From positions 541,001-605,000 of the forward strand of contig JAOTOL010001325.1 in NCBI GenBank assembly GCA_034440575.1: a stretch of 64,000 nt of DNA, read 5' to 3'. This stretch comes from Imbricaverruca yamaguchii. Taxonomy: Eukaryota > Arthropoda > Thecostraca > Neoverrucidae. A program made the position numbers and the translations under genes. This document shows, piece after piece, positions 23,706-36,675 of the stretch. Position 1 is the stretch's first letter, and every line of letters begins with the position of its first letter. Under the pieces are notes generated by a model. The model saw nothing but the letters and a program-made list of their open reading frames with translations, was not told the DNA's origin and searched no databases.

Positions 23706-24839
23706 GGCGATTTTCCTACAACTCTGCACGCTTTTACGAAGCGGCAGCTTGGGATGACGAATATCGATGTATAAATGTTGGAAACGTCGGTGTCGTACCC
23801 CTTGAAGCCAGCCGAGCTGGTCTGAGCTTCAGTGCTGCAAGTCAAGTCTGGGATTTCAAATTGCACAATGGCCTGCTGCAAATTGCTGCGTGATAAATGA
23901 GCGGATGATGAAGTGGCCGTGTCGGGAAGGCCACCACTTCACCACAACAGCCGGTGGATACACTGCCATTTCCAGTGATGGGTGCTGAGAGGGCTGTATT
24001 TCCGACTGGCTACGTCGAACCACTTCCGATGCCGATGGACAAGGCAATTCTGTCGTGCTCGGATGGCTGAAGTTAGTCACCCGATTATCTGATATGTGGA
24101 TGGAGGCAAACATTTGCAGTACCATCTACCGATATACCTACGTACATGATTATTTTTAGGTGATCGATTTTTAGTTGATGATTATTTCGAATGCTTACGA
24201 ACCATTTCGAATGAAAAGCACAGCCCATGCGACGATATTGGAAGAACATTGGATGAACAAGTACAAAAACAAAAACAAATAAAATAGATGTAAATAATAC
24301 ATACAATCTGAATGGCATCGATCTCGTGATCAAAACCCAAGCAAGCAAAACGTTTTTCTTGTGTACATGCAACATCACACTGGAGTTCTCGATAAAAATT
24401 GCTGGATCGTATGATTGCAAGCACAAGGGAGAAGCTTTCTTTGCAAACAAATATAACATTGCAAGAGGTGGGTAAAACATCATAAAATTGGGACTCCAGA
24501 CTTATGGCACTGGCCAACAGGTTCAAGTTGATGAAAAGTATCGCATACCTTGAGGGTTCCCTAGAAGCCGCTTCCAATCCTGGCACAGCAGCATTCAGGA
24601 ACATCATGTAATTCGCCAGTCACATTATTCATAAGCATGTCTCATGGTGACTTTTGAAATTAACTAGTGCTGAAAATAATAAGAGTGAAGACATCTGCAT
24701 TAGCCATTCCGTCCAATGATGAGACTACAAAAATACATTTAAAGCCTTTTCCCGCCTCCGCTTAAGTGTTCTGGGGATGGTGAACAAGTCCTGTAGCAAC
24801 AAGATAAAATTTAGAATGTCTTTTCTCACATGAATTTGA
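23706..24839. other. Intergenic DNA, no gene recognised
   Basis: The minus-strand frame 24182-24607 (141 codons) begins with an amphipathic stretch and ends in a hydrophobic, Cys/Ile-rich run. No family is recognised and no splice context supports it. Confidence 0.4.
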
Positions 24840-25500
24840 TATACTGTATGAACGTTTTGAGGTGCAGTCATCCACGGCCACCGAGTTAGTCGAGGTGAAG
24901 TGCAAAAAGGTTAACTATTCAACGCATTTTTAAAAGCAATGATATATGAATGCAACTTTTAGCGCTTGCATATCTTCAAGGACGTAACAAAACACTCCAG
25001 AGGGGGATTCTTTTCAGTTGTGCTTGTTTGTGACATCTTTGGTCTTGCTCATTATGCCTGAAGTCGAAGATTCTGGCCAAAGAAGCAGTTTTATGAAGCT
25101 AGGTTTATTTGAAACAACGTTTGTGGAATCGCTGTACCTCTTAGAAAAATAACAATTTTACAAATGTAAAACACAAATTTTGAAAGTTTATTTTTTCTCA
25201 TATTATGGGGTGGGCAAACATTTTGTGGCCATACAACGTATGTTTTCAAAAACTTGCCCGAAATGAACGCCGTGTGGCCAAAAAAAGTGATGTGAGACGT
25301 GACCTCACAAACCCCCATAAACCCCCTGATGGCATCACTTTTTGAGGGGAGTAAATTTTGTGGGTCGTTTCGGGCCTTATTCGCCGAGCGCTTTCCAATG
25401 ACACCTCGTTGTCGACCGACCCTTAATTTGGAGATTAGAAAGGAGCTTATAATGACCTCCCCAGGACGATGTGTGAGGCCCCGATGCGAAATAAAGAGGG
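24840..25500 (+). mobile_element. Ancient relative of the TTAA-type MITE
   Basis: It shares, in the same order, diverged versions of blocks from copies 1 and 3: ACCGAGTTAGTCGAGG near 24878, GCATATCTTCAAGGACG near 24967, and GCCGAGCGCTTTCC near 25382. It ends in GAGGG followed by TTAA (25501-25504). The left end is not determined. Confidence 0.55.
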
Positions 25501-25734
25501 TTAACGAACACGAATGGATTGTATAGGTCAAATAAAAGGAACGTGAACAGCTTAGGTAAAATGTAGGGTTAAGAGAGATGCCATCGAACGTGTTTCGTTT
25601 CCTCGCTTATTTCTAGCCAAAGTAGCGCCGAAGGTTTTTCCTAGAGGAGGTAGGATGATTAATGTGTCATTGGCAATTCACCCTTGTCTTCAAAAAAAGT
25701 GGTTCGATTTTGTCGAAGTATACCCCGGGGACTC

Positions 25735-26010
25735 GATCACTGGCGGATTCGCTTTAGCTGATTAGAGGGTTGCCGTAAGACCTGCACTAGAAGGCAAGTC
25801 TTACGGCCTGCCTTTTAGTGTACCTGGGGCCCACTGGAGGGATGCTGTACCTCATTGGCTATTCCAAGACTTGGTCACTGGTGGATTCGCATTTGTTGAT
25901 TGGATGGTAACTGTAAGACCTTCACTAGGAGACTCCTGGGGCCCACTGAAGGGCTTCTGCGCCTCAATAGCGGTCCTCTACACATCAGTGAAGGGCTCCG
26001 AGGTATCAAT
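25735..26010. repeat. Imperfect ~145-bp tandem duplication with hairpin
   Basis: ATCACTGGCGGATTCGC at 25736 and GTCACTGGTGGATTCGC at 25874 start two diverged copies that continue through CCTGGGGCCCACTG. The first copy contains an inverted repeat GCCGTAAGAC / GTCTTACGGC. Confidence 0.7.
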
Positions 26011-26118
26011 AAAGCGCTCATCAGGGCAACTAGGGCATTTAGACTTGTCAGTGCGAGAGATGAGTTCCTAAGAGAAGTCAAGGACCAGGCGAACCGTCCA
26101 CCGGCAAGCGAACCCTAA

Positions 26119-26963
26119 CCCGTCCCGTCCCGGGGGTCTTCAACCCCCCCCCCTCAGATATTTTTTTTGCGGATAACGGACGAACGGCGCACGGCAACGC
26201 GCCCAAATTTGGCATACCTTTCCCACATCAATTTGACATGCTGATTCAAAATTGTTAGGTCAGGTCATCTAGGGTCAACGAATTAGTCAAGGTCAAGTGA
26301 GGTCACCTCCAAAAAAGTTCAACCAGTCGTCACGCTTTAACGGATACAGATATTCTAATGAAACTTTCAGTGTTTGCTTATCTATACAGATGCAACAACA
26401 TGTATGAATTGGATTTTTCTCTTTTTTTTCGTTTTTGACTACATATAAATTTTGCGTATTTGCCATATTGCAGTTAAAACACAGGATTCTGGCTAAAGTA
26501 AGCATTTTTTATTTTAGTGAAAGTTGACTTCCAACAACATTTCTCGGTCTGCTCTACCCCTTCGAGTAGGAAAATTAAAGAAAACTTGAAAACTAAAAAT
26601 TTTGAAATAAAAAAAAAGAATTAATTTTTGGGGGCCCAAAAATTATAGCCCTGGTCGATTTCGCTGTCTTTTTCTCATTCCAAATACATTTTGTTTTGTT
26701 TTTTTTCCTATATCCCCCAAAATGAACTCCCCAGAGTAAAAAACATAATGCAAGTCGTGAAAAGTCGTGAAAATCTAGCCCCCCTCGTGACGTCACTTTT
26801 TGGGTAATTTTTTTTTCGTGGGTGAACCTGGACCCGACTCGTCGAGCGCTTTCCGGTGACACCTTTTTCGTTTTTGTGCGATGCTTAGTTTGGATTTTAG
26901 AGGGGGTCTTCAACCCCCCCCCCCGAGATGGGTGGGAGAATTTGACAGGAAAGACAGCGCGGG
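26119..26963 (+). mobile_element. TTAA-type MITE, copy 3
   Basis: 845 bp with ends CCCGTCCCGTCCCGGGGG and GACAGCGCGGG. The flanks are CTAA and TTCA, i.e. decayed TTAA. The interior is collinear with copies 1 and 2. It includes the TCAAGGTCA/DR4 cluster at 26287-26305 and the CGAGCGCTTTCC block near 26844. No coding capacity. Confidence 0.8.
26287..26305 (+). promoter_or_regulatory. FTZ-F1-type site and DR4 element in MITE copy 3
   Basis: TCAAGGTCA at 26287-26295 and AGGTCA at 26300-26305 are separated by AGTG, identical to the cluster in copy 1. Confidence 0.45.
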
Positions 26964-27357
26964 TTCAAGTTTTCGTCAGCGCAAAACAACAGCGCGCGGC
27001 AAACGGCGATATTATTGGGCAGCATTTCCACAATTTCTTGTAGGTTGCTCTTTTTCTTGGACAGCACGTTATGTCACGGAGTAGGGAGATGATGCGTGAA
27101 ACCCACTCGGCGACGATTTTTATGGAAATTGATTTCCCTGTTATTTTGTGTGCAGTGGAAGGGACTTAACCACGGTAAAACATGGTAATTAGTATTAGCA
27201 CATAATTTGTGGCTGTTCTAATGACAATGCAGACGACTTTACAGTCGGTACTAATACATTAGCGGATGAGGAAAGCTAAAGATTAACGATCATTCCATTA
27301 TGACCTAGTATAATCTGACACCATGGACACGAATCATATTTCTACGGACATAAATGA

Positions 27358-27712
27358 TGTAGTGCAGTGCAGTGAAGTGCAGTGAAGTGCAGTGAAGTGC
27401 AGTGAAGTGCAGTGAAGTGCAGTGAAGTGCAGTGAAGTGCAGTGAAATGCAGGAAGTGCATTGAAGTACAGTGAAATGCAGCTGAGTGCAGTGCAGTGCT
27501 GTGTTGTCTGTTGCAGTGCGGTACGGTACGGTACGCTCTAGTGCATTACAGTGAAGTACAGTACAGTACAATACAGTACAGTACAGCACAGAACAGTACA
27601 GTACAATACAGTACAGTGTAATGCAATACAATGCAGTACAGTACAGTGCAGTGCAGTACAATGCAGTACAGTGCATTAAAGTACAATGCAGTACAGTCCA
27701 GTACAGTACAGC
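27358..27712. repeat. AGTGCAGTGA and GTACA simple repeats
   Basis: The left part is a 10-bp unit (AGTGCAGTGA) repeated about 10 times. The right part, from about 27517, is an irregular GTACAGTACA/ATACA repeat. The Cys/Tyr/Leu-rich frames over it are artefacts. Confidence 0.92.
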
Positions 27713-28441
27713 CAGCATCTGCACTTGGCACTCCGATGTGAACGAAGCATTGAACAATATTGCATTTAATGGTAACTTAACATATATCGTGGCGCAGGTT
27801 ACTTATGTCAGGTGGATTTAAGTTCAATGATGCAATCTTTTAGCGAAGGAGTTTCAACTTGCTTTTCTTGCAAATTAGTGCACCATTGCTGTGTGTGAAG
27901 CGTAATGACGTCCAAGCCACACACCAGTTTCCCAAAATGATATGTGGGGCCGACCTGCTGGCCGCCCTACCGCTCTCTACCGACCCTGCACGTTACACAT
28001 GCGCCACCTTCAGGCCGGCCCACACGTGTCCGACCGTCCCGCGCGCACAGTCGGTCAACTCCGAGAGCAATCGCCCGAGTTCCCAGTTTGGAGATCGTAG
28101 TGGTGAAAGTCGAGCAACATTTGTATCATTTAAAGCAGAATAAAAGATAGGTGAATCTAAAACAAAATGGGGTGTCGTTTGTTTAAAGGATAGACATCAG
28201 TGACGAAAAATCGGAACGGAAAATGTAGGACCAACTCCACCACAGAAGACGCCGAGGCGCTCTTTTCCACATCGCATAGGACAGACGTCGGACACCGTCG
28301 TGTCGCATTAACCATTCGCCAGGCCAAGGCAGAGGGATGGTTATAATTTCCCGATGGTCTGGGCTTGGCCGTCGGTCTGGTCCGGGCCTTCACCATCGGT
28401 CTGGGCCTTCGCCATCGCAACATTAACCAGAGCCGTCCATG
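27713..28441. other. Intergenic DNA, no gene recognised
   Basis: Frame 27859-28143 (94 codons) has no recognisable features. Confidence 0.4.
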
Positions 28442-28890
28442 CGGCCGCACGATGGCCGCCGCTGTGGTGATACCGGAACCACGACCCACAGTGGCACCGG
28501 GGCCGCCACGGTGGTGATACCGGAGCCACGACCCACAGTGGCATCAGGGCCGCCGCTGTGGTGATACCGGAGCCACGACCCACAGTGGCATCAGGGTCGC
28601 CACTGTGATGATACCGGAGCCACGATCTACGGTGTATCAGGGCCGCCGTTGTGGTGATACCGGAGCCACGACCCACAGTGGCATCAGGGCCGCCACGGTG
28701 GTGATACCGGAGCCACGACCCACAGTGGCATCAGGGCCGCCGCTGTGATGATACCGGAGCCACGACCCACAGTGGCATCAGGGTCGCCACTGTGATGATA
28801 CCGGAGCCACGATCTACGGTGCATCAGAGCCGCCGTTGTGGTAATACCGGAGCCACGACCCACAGTGGCATCAGGGCCGCCATGGTGGCA
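28442..28890. repeat. 47-bp minisatellite, about 9 copies
   Basis: Units contain GGTGATACCGGAGCCACGAC and CCACAGTGGCATCAGG. A block of about four units recurs: the variant with ATCTACGGTG(T/C)ATCAG appears at 28624 and again at 28810, indicating block duplication. Confidence 0.94.
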
Positions 28891-29318
28891 GTGCATTGAC
28901 CAGAGTCATCGCTGTAGCACTCGCTGGAACAAATCCGCCGTACAATCTCAATAGGGTCCGTCGCTCTCGCGGCATCTTCATCAAAGCCGTCATGCTGGTG
29001 ATGTGTTAATCAATGCCTTTGTGATGCTTCCATCAGGACCGTTAGCATTGTGCTGTCTTCATCACGGGGGTAGCTGTGCTGATATGCTGATCATTACAGT
29101 GACCGTACCGATCAGGATAGGTCTTGTCTTTAATGTGTCTCCCAGACTGGAACATGGTCTTCAGACGCAAGACCTGGTAACGACAGTGGCCGCGCCTGAG
29201 CGCCAGGCAGAAGCTTGAGCGAGTCCAGTTCCGAGCACGCACACGCCGACCACGACGCATTCATGTGAGCCATCCTGTGGCCGGCGAGTGGCGTTTTTCC
29301 CCTCAGCTGATGTGGTTT

Positions 29319-29609
29319 GCGTGACCAGAGGCCAAATAACCAGACCAGTGCTGGGGCCGCAGCGACGCGAGAGTGCAATTTCGCAGCCGTGGACTCCGAG
29401 GCTATTTTTCGCCAGATTGCACACAGCCAGGAGGATAAGCCAGAGGAGCACCGGTTCAGTTGATAGGGTGTTCGTGGCCATGCACCAAATAACCAGACCA
29501 GTCCTGGGGCCGGCAGCGACCATAGAGTGCAACTTCACAATCGTGGACTCTGAACCTACTTTTCGCCAGATTACACACAACCAGGAGGATAAGCCAAAGA
29601 AGCACCGCA
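29319..29609. repeat. Two diverged ~150-bp direct repeats
   Basis: AAATAACCAGACCAGT(G/C)CTGGGGCC starts at 29333 and 29486. Similarity continues through TTTTCGCCAGATT and AGGAGGATAAGCCA to AGCACCG in both. Confidence 0.85.
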
Positions 29610-29811
29610 TTCATGACAATGCGCCTGCTACGTGAACCTCCTGACCTTTTGTCTGAACTGTCACCGTGTTGAGGTCCTATAATTTCAGCTCAGCTCAACT
29701 TGACCGTGGCGTAGTCCGGCGCACCGCTTCACGGCTGACATCTATGCAGCTCCGCATTGATAACGACAGCCAGACGATGCGATCTTACTTCAAACGTAGC
29801 TGGATTGCGAC

Positions 29812-30262
29812 AGTGCTGGCGGTGCTGGCGGTGCTGGCGGTGTGGTGCATGCCTACATACGGTTGGCGGTAGTGTGCTGGCGGCGTCGTAAATGCCTGCA
29901 TACGTTGGCGGTAGTGTGCTGGCGGCGTCGTAAATGCCTGCATACGTTGGCGGTAGTGTGCTGGCGGCGTCGTAAATGCCTGCATACGCTGGCGGTAGTG
30001 TGCTGGCGGCGTCGTAAATGCCTGCATACGCTGGCGGTAGTGTGCTGGAAGTGTGGTTCATGCCTACATATGTTGGCGGTAGTGTGCTGGAAATGTGGTT
30101 CATGCCTGCATATGTTGGCGGTAGTGTGCTGACGGTGTAGTTCATGCCTACATACGTTAGTGGTAGCGTGCTGGCGGTGTGGTACATGCCTACATACGTT
30201 GGTGGTAGCGTGCTGGCGGTGTGGTGTATGATTACGGACGTTGACGGTAGTGTGCTGGCGGC
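29812..30262. repeat. 42-bp minisatellite, about 10 copies
   Basis: Units contain GGCGGTAGTGTGCTGGCGGC and GTAAATGCCTGCATACG. Left units are nearly identical and right units diverge (GAAGTGTGGTTCATGCC). Confidence 0.94.
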
Positions 30263-30653
30263 GTGACAACACAACACAAGCAACACAGCACAACGCAAAC
30301 GCATGCAGATGAATCTATCTGAATGCGTTTGTGTTATGCTGGAATATTTACCCACGACGCCTGCACACTGTACCTTATATTACTCGTAACAACGAGGGGC
30401 CGTAACAGCCAGAAATGTATCTCGTATAGCATCGATGCAAGTCTTTGGCTTTGTCGTTGTTGACCAGTAGGCTGATGCACCACGGCACCACCAAGCACTT
30501 GACACTGACCGCCAGCCAACCTTCATGTGAACAGCCACAGTTCTGGCTTCATTTTGGTATGAATGTATTGATCTTGGATGAACTCAAACAGTCCAGTCTA
30601 ATTGCGTGTTCCACGGTCAGTGCGGTTCACGATGGACTGACAGAGAGTTCCAC

Positions 30654-31412
30654 CCGGCCGGGTGCCCGCCGTGACCACTGGCCGGGTGGCCGCCGTGACC
30701 ACTGGCCGGGTGGCCGCCGTGACCACTGGCCGGGTGGCCGCCGTGACCACTGGCCGGGTGGCCGCCGTGACCACTGGCCGGGTGGCCCCCGTGACCACTG
30801 GCCGGGTGGCTGCCGTGACCACTGGCCGGGTGGCCGCCGTGACCATTGGTCTGGTGGCCGCCGTGACCACTGGCCGGGTGACCGCCATGACCACTGGCCG
30901 GGTGGCCGCCGTGACCACTGGTCTGGTGGCCGCCGTGACCACTGGCCGGGTGGCCGCCGTGACCACTGGCCGGGTGGCCGCCGTGACCACTGGCCGGGTG
31001 GCCGCCGTGACCACTGGCCGGGTGGCCGCCGTGACCACTGGCCGGGTGGCCGCCGTGACCATTGGTCTGGTGGCCGCCGTGACCATTGGTCTGGTGGCCG
31101 CCGTGACCACTGGCCGGGTGACCGCCATGACCACTGGTCGGGTGGCCGCCGTGACCATTGGTCTGGTGGCCGCCGTGACCATTGGTCTGGTGGCCGCCGT
31201 GACCACTGGCAGGGTGGCCGCCGTGACCACTGGTCGGGTGGCCGCCGTGACCATTGGTCTGGTGGCCGCCGTGACCACTGACCGGGTGGCCGCCGTGACC
31301 ACTGGCCGGGTGGCCGCCGTGACCACTGGCCGGGTGGCCGCCGTGACCACTGGCCGGGTGGCCGCCGTGACCATTGGTCTGGTGGCCGCCGTGACCACTG
31401 GCCGGGCAGCCA
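30654..31412. repeat. 24-bp minisatellite, about 31 copies
   Basis: Unit GGTGGCCGCCGTGACCACTG plus GCCG. Variants ATTGGTCT, GTCGGG and ACCGCCATG recur in blocks. The unit is eight codons and has no stops in most frames, so frames of 250-330 codons appear on both strands. Confidence 0.97.
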
Positions 31413-31703
31413 AGGCAAGGTCGTCGGTACTGCCCTGGTAGTCCGGCGGCGGGCTGCCACGGCACAATGGCCGAACCGTATTTGCACTGCTGAGATTCGC
31501 CAACAGCCGGTGTTTGCCTTTCGTGCGTAAGCCAATTTTGCCTGGAGGCTGCGACTTCAAAACAATCTCAACGTGACACGCAGTAGAATACTTCTGACAC
31601 GCCAAGTTCCAAGTCAGGAAAGCAAGTCATGGTATGTCTGCCCGGAATATCGCATTGCCGTTCCGACCACTATGACTGTCATAGCCAACTCCGTCTTCTT
31701 GTG

Positions 31704-31707
<4 letters not shown>

Positions 31708-31795
<88 letters not shown>
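31708..31795. repeat. (TA)n(TG)n compound microsatellite
   Basis: About 21 TA units pass directly into about 23 TG units. Confidence 0.97.
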
Positions 31796-31799
<4 letters not shown>

Positions 31800-33119
31800 A
31801 AAGGTCGTCCTTGTAGGCGCGTAATGTAGTCTAGTAGAAGCGCGTGTCGCGACAACTCCGAAAGTTATGTTATGCTGCACTTGATGTATTGTGCAGTTGA
31901 AAGCAATCAAACGGTAATAAAAGACAATTCGTACAATTCGTACACTTCAAAAGGATGTTGAAATACTGGTGCGATGACACCGCCGACAGTAAATGTTATA
32001 AGTTCTAAATTTAGGGGCCGAAAGACAAATATTCCATATACCCACGAGTCCGACCGCAACAGACCCGCGCGGCTTAACAGTCCGGGGGGCTCTGTCAGCA
32101 GGGGTCTGGAACACCTGCACACAGCTCTGCACACAGCTCAAGACGTTTCGTCACTCTCTGATTGGCTACTTAGTGGGGACGTATTTTGAGCCCCGATTCC
32201 AATTGGTAGTCATATGACGTTTCACTTCCGATGTAACCCGGCGATGCCACCTGGTGACGAACAGTCAGGTGACATTTCCCCGCCCAGCAGACGACCCGGC
32301 AGCGCACCCGGCCATTGGACTTTAGACTCCGGCCGCTGCCGCGACGTGGCCTGTCGGTGAGCCACCGGCCGGCTCAAGTTCATGGGTTACATTTACGGGA
32401 CTGCATGTCGGCTAGGTTACGGGGTTACAGCATTTGCAGTTACATACCAGCATTATGGTACTATGCCAATATCGTATGTGACGGTTAAAACAGTACATTT
32501 TTAGAAACTCTGTTACATATAGATTATCTAGACTTTAACTCCGAATGCGCTTTTTTGTTCAACATTGCAAAACATAACTGCATATCGTGTCTACCAGGAA
32601 ATATAGGTCCTTAGAAGTGTATTATTTTCACAACATTTGCGCTGTTAGTATGAACGCACCATATAACAACATGAAGTGAGACGATTCGACTGAGCTCTCC
32701 AAGAGAAAACGAATGTAAGCTCAGACATGGCACGGCTGAAGGAAACGTGCGCAGCCCACCATATCGAGCTATGTCGCAGATGCATCTCCGCAACTCTTCA
32801 CTGGCTCTAAATATCCGTAGAATGCTGATGTCCTAGTCTGGAGTATAATTTTGAAGTCAATAGCCGAATAAACATGGTCTCGTTTACCTCAATTGCTTTC
32901 GGAGGTTTGAGTTGCGAAACGTCTTTTCTGAAGGAGATGGCCAGAATAAGGCGTAGTCTCGATATTTAGCCTAACCGTATCGCATTGTCATTGTTGATGT
33001 CATGTGATTTTTGCTCATGGGCATTTCCGGCTAACCGTGCACCGGTCTTTCTGTGCTTCGAGACAGACGCCCTGTTTACTCGGTCATTTCCTGTCTGTTT
33101 CCCTTTTGGCATATATTTG
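31796..33119. other. Intergenic DNA, no gene recognised
   Basis: The GC-rich patch at 32040-32370 has no frame or splice evidence. The rest is AT-rich. Confidence 0.45.
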
Positions 33120-33830
33120 CTGTGCAAAGTGAGCAGCAGAGCACCACTAGAGATGTACGGAGGGTCGGACCGGTGACGGGCTTCCCTGACGGGGGCGGCG
33201 ACACCAGCTGTGCAAAGTGAGCAGCAGAGCACCACTAGAGATGTACGGAGGGTCGGACCGGTGACGGGCTTCCCTGACGGGGGCGGCGACACCAGCTGTG
33301 CAAAGTGAGCAGCAGAGCACTACTAGAGATGTACGGAGGGTCGGACCGGTGACGGACTTCCCTGACGGGGGCGGCGACACCAGCTGTGCAAAGTGAGCAG
33401 CAGAGCACCACTAGAGATGTACGGAGGGTCGGACCGGTGACGGGCTTCCCTGACGGGGGGCGGCGACACCAGCTGTGCAAAGTGAGCAGTAGAGCACCAC
33501 TAGAGATGTACGGAGGGTCGGACCGGTGACGGGCTTCCCTGACGGGGGCGGCGACACCAGCTGTGCAAAGTGAGCAGCAGAGCACTACTAGAGATGTACG
33601 GAGGGTCGGACCGGTGACGGGCTTCCCTGACGGGGGCGGCGACACCAGCTGTGCAAAGTGAGCAGTAGAGCACCACTAGAGATGTACGGAGGGTCGGACC
33701 GGTGACGGGCTTCCCTGACGGGGGCGGCGACACCAGCTGTGCAAAGTGAGCAGTAGAGCACCACTAGAGATGTACGGAGGGTCGGACCGGTGACGGGCTT
33801 CCCTGACGGGGGCAGCGACGCCAGCCGCTG
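33120..33830. repeat. 88-bp minisatellite, 8 copies
   Basis: Units contain CAAAGTGAGCAGCAGAGCAC, GAGATGTACGGAGGGTCGGA and GACGGGGGCGGCGACACC, and are nearly identical. The unit carries TGTGCAAAGTGAGC at its start; the last unit changes to AGCGACGCCAGCCGC. Confidence 0.97.
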
Positions 33831-34498
33831 ATGTCGAAACTATTGAGCTTCCGGCACAGCAATGTGTCGGCAATAAAGCCGTCCACTGGCAACACGAGCT
33901 GGTAACATGGCACCGGCACGAAAACAAGGAGAAGTACTTAGAACATATATTGCATACCCTATATATCAATCTTTGTGTGAACATCACCGCGCGCAACATG
34001 ACTTTGAAACCGGAATGGCACCATCAGCTGAGGAAAAAATGGTGCCCTGTCAGCTCAGCAAAAATGCTCCCTAGATATAGAAAAAGATTGCGAGTTTGAG
34101 ACAGTTTTTCGCCAAGGTAGCATCGAGGAAGTTGGATTCGTTGTCGTCGTTTGTTCTTAATAAAATGCAACTTTGGGGTGCTTGAAGTCGGGATCTGTAT
34201 GTAATTGTTCGGTCTCGGTGTTGGCATCGAGCATGAGAAGAGCGTCCACCGCCTATATCCGGCGCATATATTCGGCTGCGTTGCTCTCGAGCAGTTTCCG
34301 TCACTTTTCTTCAGATGGTGAGGGAATACGTTCGTTAAAGTCGAAGCCAATGTAGGTCGAATTGCCGCATCGACCATTTCCACAACTAGCTTCCTTCGAG
34401 ATGAAGTGTGGTATCCACAACGCAGGCATCCAGTAAGGCCATCGGTCTTTAGATATGTTGTCGCATTGTTTAGCGGGTGTTGGGAAGAGTGAAGTACC

Positions 34499-34499
34499 G

Positions 34500-34560
<61 letters not shown>
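34499..34560. repeat. (TA)n microsatellite
   Basis: About 30 TA units with one ACATA interruption. Confidence 0.97.
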
Positions 34561-34562
<2 letters not shown>

Positions 34563-35329
34563 CTTCTCGGAGTGGAATATATTAGTGAACAGTAAAAACT
34601 TTGTTCTGGTTTCATTTCCTTGATACTAGTGCCGGATATTGATACAAATACTAATTCCTTGCTTCACAATCGTGAAATATATAACAATGATTGCTCTCGT
34701 AGGTATCTCCGTCACATTCTGGGTGATTCCTGAATTTTCATGAAGTTACTGTTTCTAGAACATACTTCAGTTTTGAGCACTTTGAACTTCTGTGATTTGT
34801 AGGCATTTAAACATCACAGTTTCCGAATGTGGTGCTGTGTGGCTTCTGATCGTTTCAGCAGACCAGTTGGATCGGCGATCCCCACTCGTGAGTCCGCTCA
34901 TGGTCCAGCGGGTATCGCATCCTGATCGTTTCAGTGGACCAGTTCTGTAAGTGGTCCGCACCCATGTGATGATGCTTTTAATGCCGAAATATTCCTTCGG
35001 AAATATGCAGAAAAAAGTAATGTCTAGCTTGTCACGTCATTGGTGTAGTGGAACAGTGTGTTTCTGCCGGCCGGTTGTGCCGGCCGATAACCTACTGAGC
35101 GGTATAGCCTCTGACAACATCGGTGATGGGGCCGGCTTACCTCTGCTCCAGCCCGCATCTGCGTGACTGCAGGGCTTCCCTGACAGCACAGCTGGGGCTG
35201 CAATGGCACGTCGGCAGTAAACTGGAATTGTCGCGGCTGCGATCGTGACGAGCGTGGCGCAATCATTTGTCACCCCCCTCCCCCGGGCCCGCCGCTTACC
35301 GGTGAGGATCGTTCAGTAACCGGCGCCGC

Positions 35330-36190
35330 TAGGCGCCGGCATCCCACCGGTGGCACCACAAGGCACCGGCACCCCTCCGGTGGCACTGATAGGCACCGGG
35401 ACCCCTCCGGTGGCACTGATAGGCACCGGCATCCCACCGGTGGCACTGATATGCACTAGAATCCCACCGGTGGCACTGATAGGCACCGGGACCCCTCCGG
35501 TGGCACTGATAGGCACCGGGACCCCTCTGGTGGCACCACAAGGCACCGGCACCCCTCCGGTGGCACTGATGGGCACCGGGACCCCTCCGGTGGCACTGAT
35601 AGGCACCGGCATCCCACCGGTGGCACTGATATGCACTAGAATCCCACCGGTGGCACTGATAGGCACCGGGACCCCTCCGGTGGCACTGATAGGCACCGGG
35701 ACCCCTCTGGTGGCACCACAAGGCACCGGCACCTCTCCGGTGGCACTGATAGGCACCGGGACCCCTCCGGTGGCACTGATAGGCACCGGCATCCCACCGG
35801 TGGCACTGATAGGTATTATAATCCCACCGGTGGCACTGATAGGCACCGGCACCCCACCGGTGGCACCGCCAGGCTCAGGCACCCCTCCGATGGCACTGAT
35901 AGGCACCGGCATCCCACCGGTGGCACTGATAGGTATTATAATCCCACCAGTGGCACTGATAGGCACCGGCACCCCACCGGTGGCACCGCCAGGCTCAGGC
36001 ACCCCTCCGATGGCACTGATAGGCACCGGCATCCCACCGGTGGCACTGCTAGGTATTATAATCCCACCGGTGGCACTGATAGGCACCGGCACCCCACCGG
36101 TGGCACCGCCAGGCTCAGGCACCCCTCCGATGACACTGATAGGCACCGGCACCCCACCGGTGCCACCGCCAGGCTCAGGCATTCCTTCCG
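35330..36190. repeat. 30-bp minisatellite, about 28 copies
   Basis: Units are GGCACCGG(C/G)A(C/T)CCC(T/A)CCGG plus TGGCACTGAT, with variants TGGCACCACA, AGGTATTATAATCCC and CCAGGCTCAGG. Variants recur in the same order, so blocks of 4-6 units have been copied. Long open frames of both strands follow from the 10-codon unit. Confidence 0.97.
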
Positions 36191-36297
36191 GTGGCACCCG
36201 AGTATCGTTCAACTGACACCACTCTGATTGACTCAACGGCCGGCCATGCTACACTCTGACGACTGTCCATTGTGCATCGAGATAGATATCGATGCTA

Positions 36298-36675
36298 TAG
36301 CAGACCGGCCACCACAGCAGACCAGGAGTTGTCAGTCTCGCCACCACAGCAGACCAGGGGTTGTCAGTCCGGGCCTACAGCAGACCAGGAGTTGTCAGTC
36401 TCGCCACCACAGCAGACCAGGAGTTGTCAGTCTCGCCACCACAGCAGACCAGGGGTTGTCAGTCCGGGCCTACAGCAGACCAGGGGTTGTCAGTCTCGCC
36501 ACCACAGCAGATCAGGAGTTGTCAGTCTCGCCACCACAGCAGACCAGGGGTTGTCAGTCCGACCACCATAGCAGATCAAGAGTTGTCAGTCTCGTCACCA
36601 CAGCAGACCAGGAGTTGTCAGTCCGACCACTATAGCAGACCAGGGGTTGTCAGTCCCACCATCACAGCAGACCAT
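36298..36675. repeat. ~32-bp minisatellite, about 12 copies
   Basis: Units contain CAGCAGACCAGGAGTTGTCA and GTCTCGCCAC, with a GTCCGGGCCTA variant. Confidence 0.95.

Noticed and set aside
27305..27757. Cys/Tyr/Leu membrane protein on the minus strand
   Set aside because: Direct translation of GTACA/AGTGC simple repeats.
30445..31605. Proteins of 250-335 residues made of Gly-His, Thr-Ala or Arg-Asp-His-Trp repeats
   Set aside because: They are translations of the 24-bp satellite in five frames; none has a credible start or neighbour.
35313..36236. Collagen- or elastin-like protein (GVPVPISAT repeats) on the minus strand
   Set aside because: It is a 30-bp repeat read in a stop-free frame, and the plus strand is equally open. 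No signal peptide or splice structure.
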